Below, piece by piece: positions 39,665-39,735 of a stretch of 39,735 nt of DNA (within the stretch, counting starts at the first letter, position 1; every line of letters starts with the position of its first letter). Position numbers and translations under genes: made by a program. Under the pieces are notes generated by a model, which was given only the letters and a program-made list of their open reading frames with translations, searched no databases and had not been told where the DNA came from. Source of the DNA: JBIOJB01 sp044450465 (GTDB lineage Bacteria; Chloroflexota; Dormibacteria; Dormibacterales; Dormibacteraceae). The stretch is taken from positions 1 through 39,735 of the forward strand of contig JBIOJB010000012.1 in the NCBI GenBank assembly GCA_044450465.1, in the 5' to 3' direction.

Positions 39665-39735
39665 TGCTCCGGGCACTCCACAGGCACCGCCAGGCGTCGT
39701 GCAGGAGAGGAGGGGGTTCCGCGGGGGAGGACGAC

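Overview
This is a GC-rich, gene-dense bacterial chromosome segment, almost certainly from a soil or sediment bacterium of the Chloroflexota/Dormibacterota–Actinomycetota kind. That placement is an inference from gene content: an F420-type (deazaflavin-dependent) nitroreductase-family protein, a b6-type cytochrome b, an Xfp phosphoketolase with acetate kinase, an N-terminal-GNAT acyl-CoA synthetase and a phenylacetyl-CoA epoxidase operon. No rRNA or marker gene is present to settle it. The window holds about 41 protein genes, two intact tRNA genes (Arg-UCU and His-GUG), one small tRNA-associated islet and one gene interrupted by a UGA that is best read as selenocysteine.

Layout. 1-1056: 3' end of a P1B metal ATPase. 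1172-7455: a GNAT/ADP-forming acyl-CoA synthetase fusion diverges from phosphoketolase and acetate kinase. These three could route sugar phosphates to acetyl-P, acetate plus ATP, and acetyl-CoA. 7606-9372: a small membrane protein, a b6-type cytochrome b and an unusual partner with a large external domain, preceded by a DosR-like palindrome and closed by a strong terminator. 9593-10978: a DEAD-box helicase with an in-frame 30-bp repeat at its N terminus. 10993-22484: a mixed housekeeping and accessory stretch with a GNAT protein, tRNA-Arg beside a cluster of degenerate direct repeats, M32 carboxypeptidase, nitrilase, HMG-CoA lyase, DUF167, a secreted phosphoesterase, an MFS exporter with its TetR regulator and operator, a DUF1059 protein, a deazaflavin-dependent protein, a CoA-binding protein, a VOC protein and a lipoprotein. 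22529-26835: an orphan NqrB/RnfD-like membrane protein with an extra C-terminal domain, a small membrane protein, CorA and a YihY-family protein.

26848-27545 (minus strand) is the most striking locus. It is a CTP-synthase-C-terminal-like glutamine-amidotransferase relative whose nucleophile position is a UGA. A hairpin of bacterial SECIS type lies just downstream. The gene also carries a one-base frameshift and runs 12 nt ahead of the yihY start. FdhD, needed for formate dehydrogenases (which are often selenoenzymes), lies 8 kb away.

28797-31231 is a 2.4-kb islet at the 3' end of tRNA-His. It is bounded by a 47-bp direct repeat of the tRNA 3' half and carries an A+T-richer arylsulfotransferase-family gene. 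31334-33742 is a phenylacetyl-CoA epoxidase operon (paaA-D-B-C) in which PaaD appears split: the MIP18 domain and the zinc ribbon are separate genes. 33754-36844 runs on the minus strand (PPOX-like, FdhD, CPBP protease, a coupled membrane protein with an acidic tail). The window ends with an SRPBCC protein, an RDD-type membrane protein and glucose-6-phosphate dehydrogenase, which feeds the pentose phosphates used by phosphoketolase.
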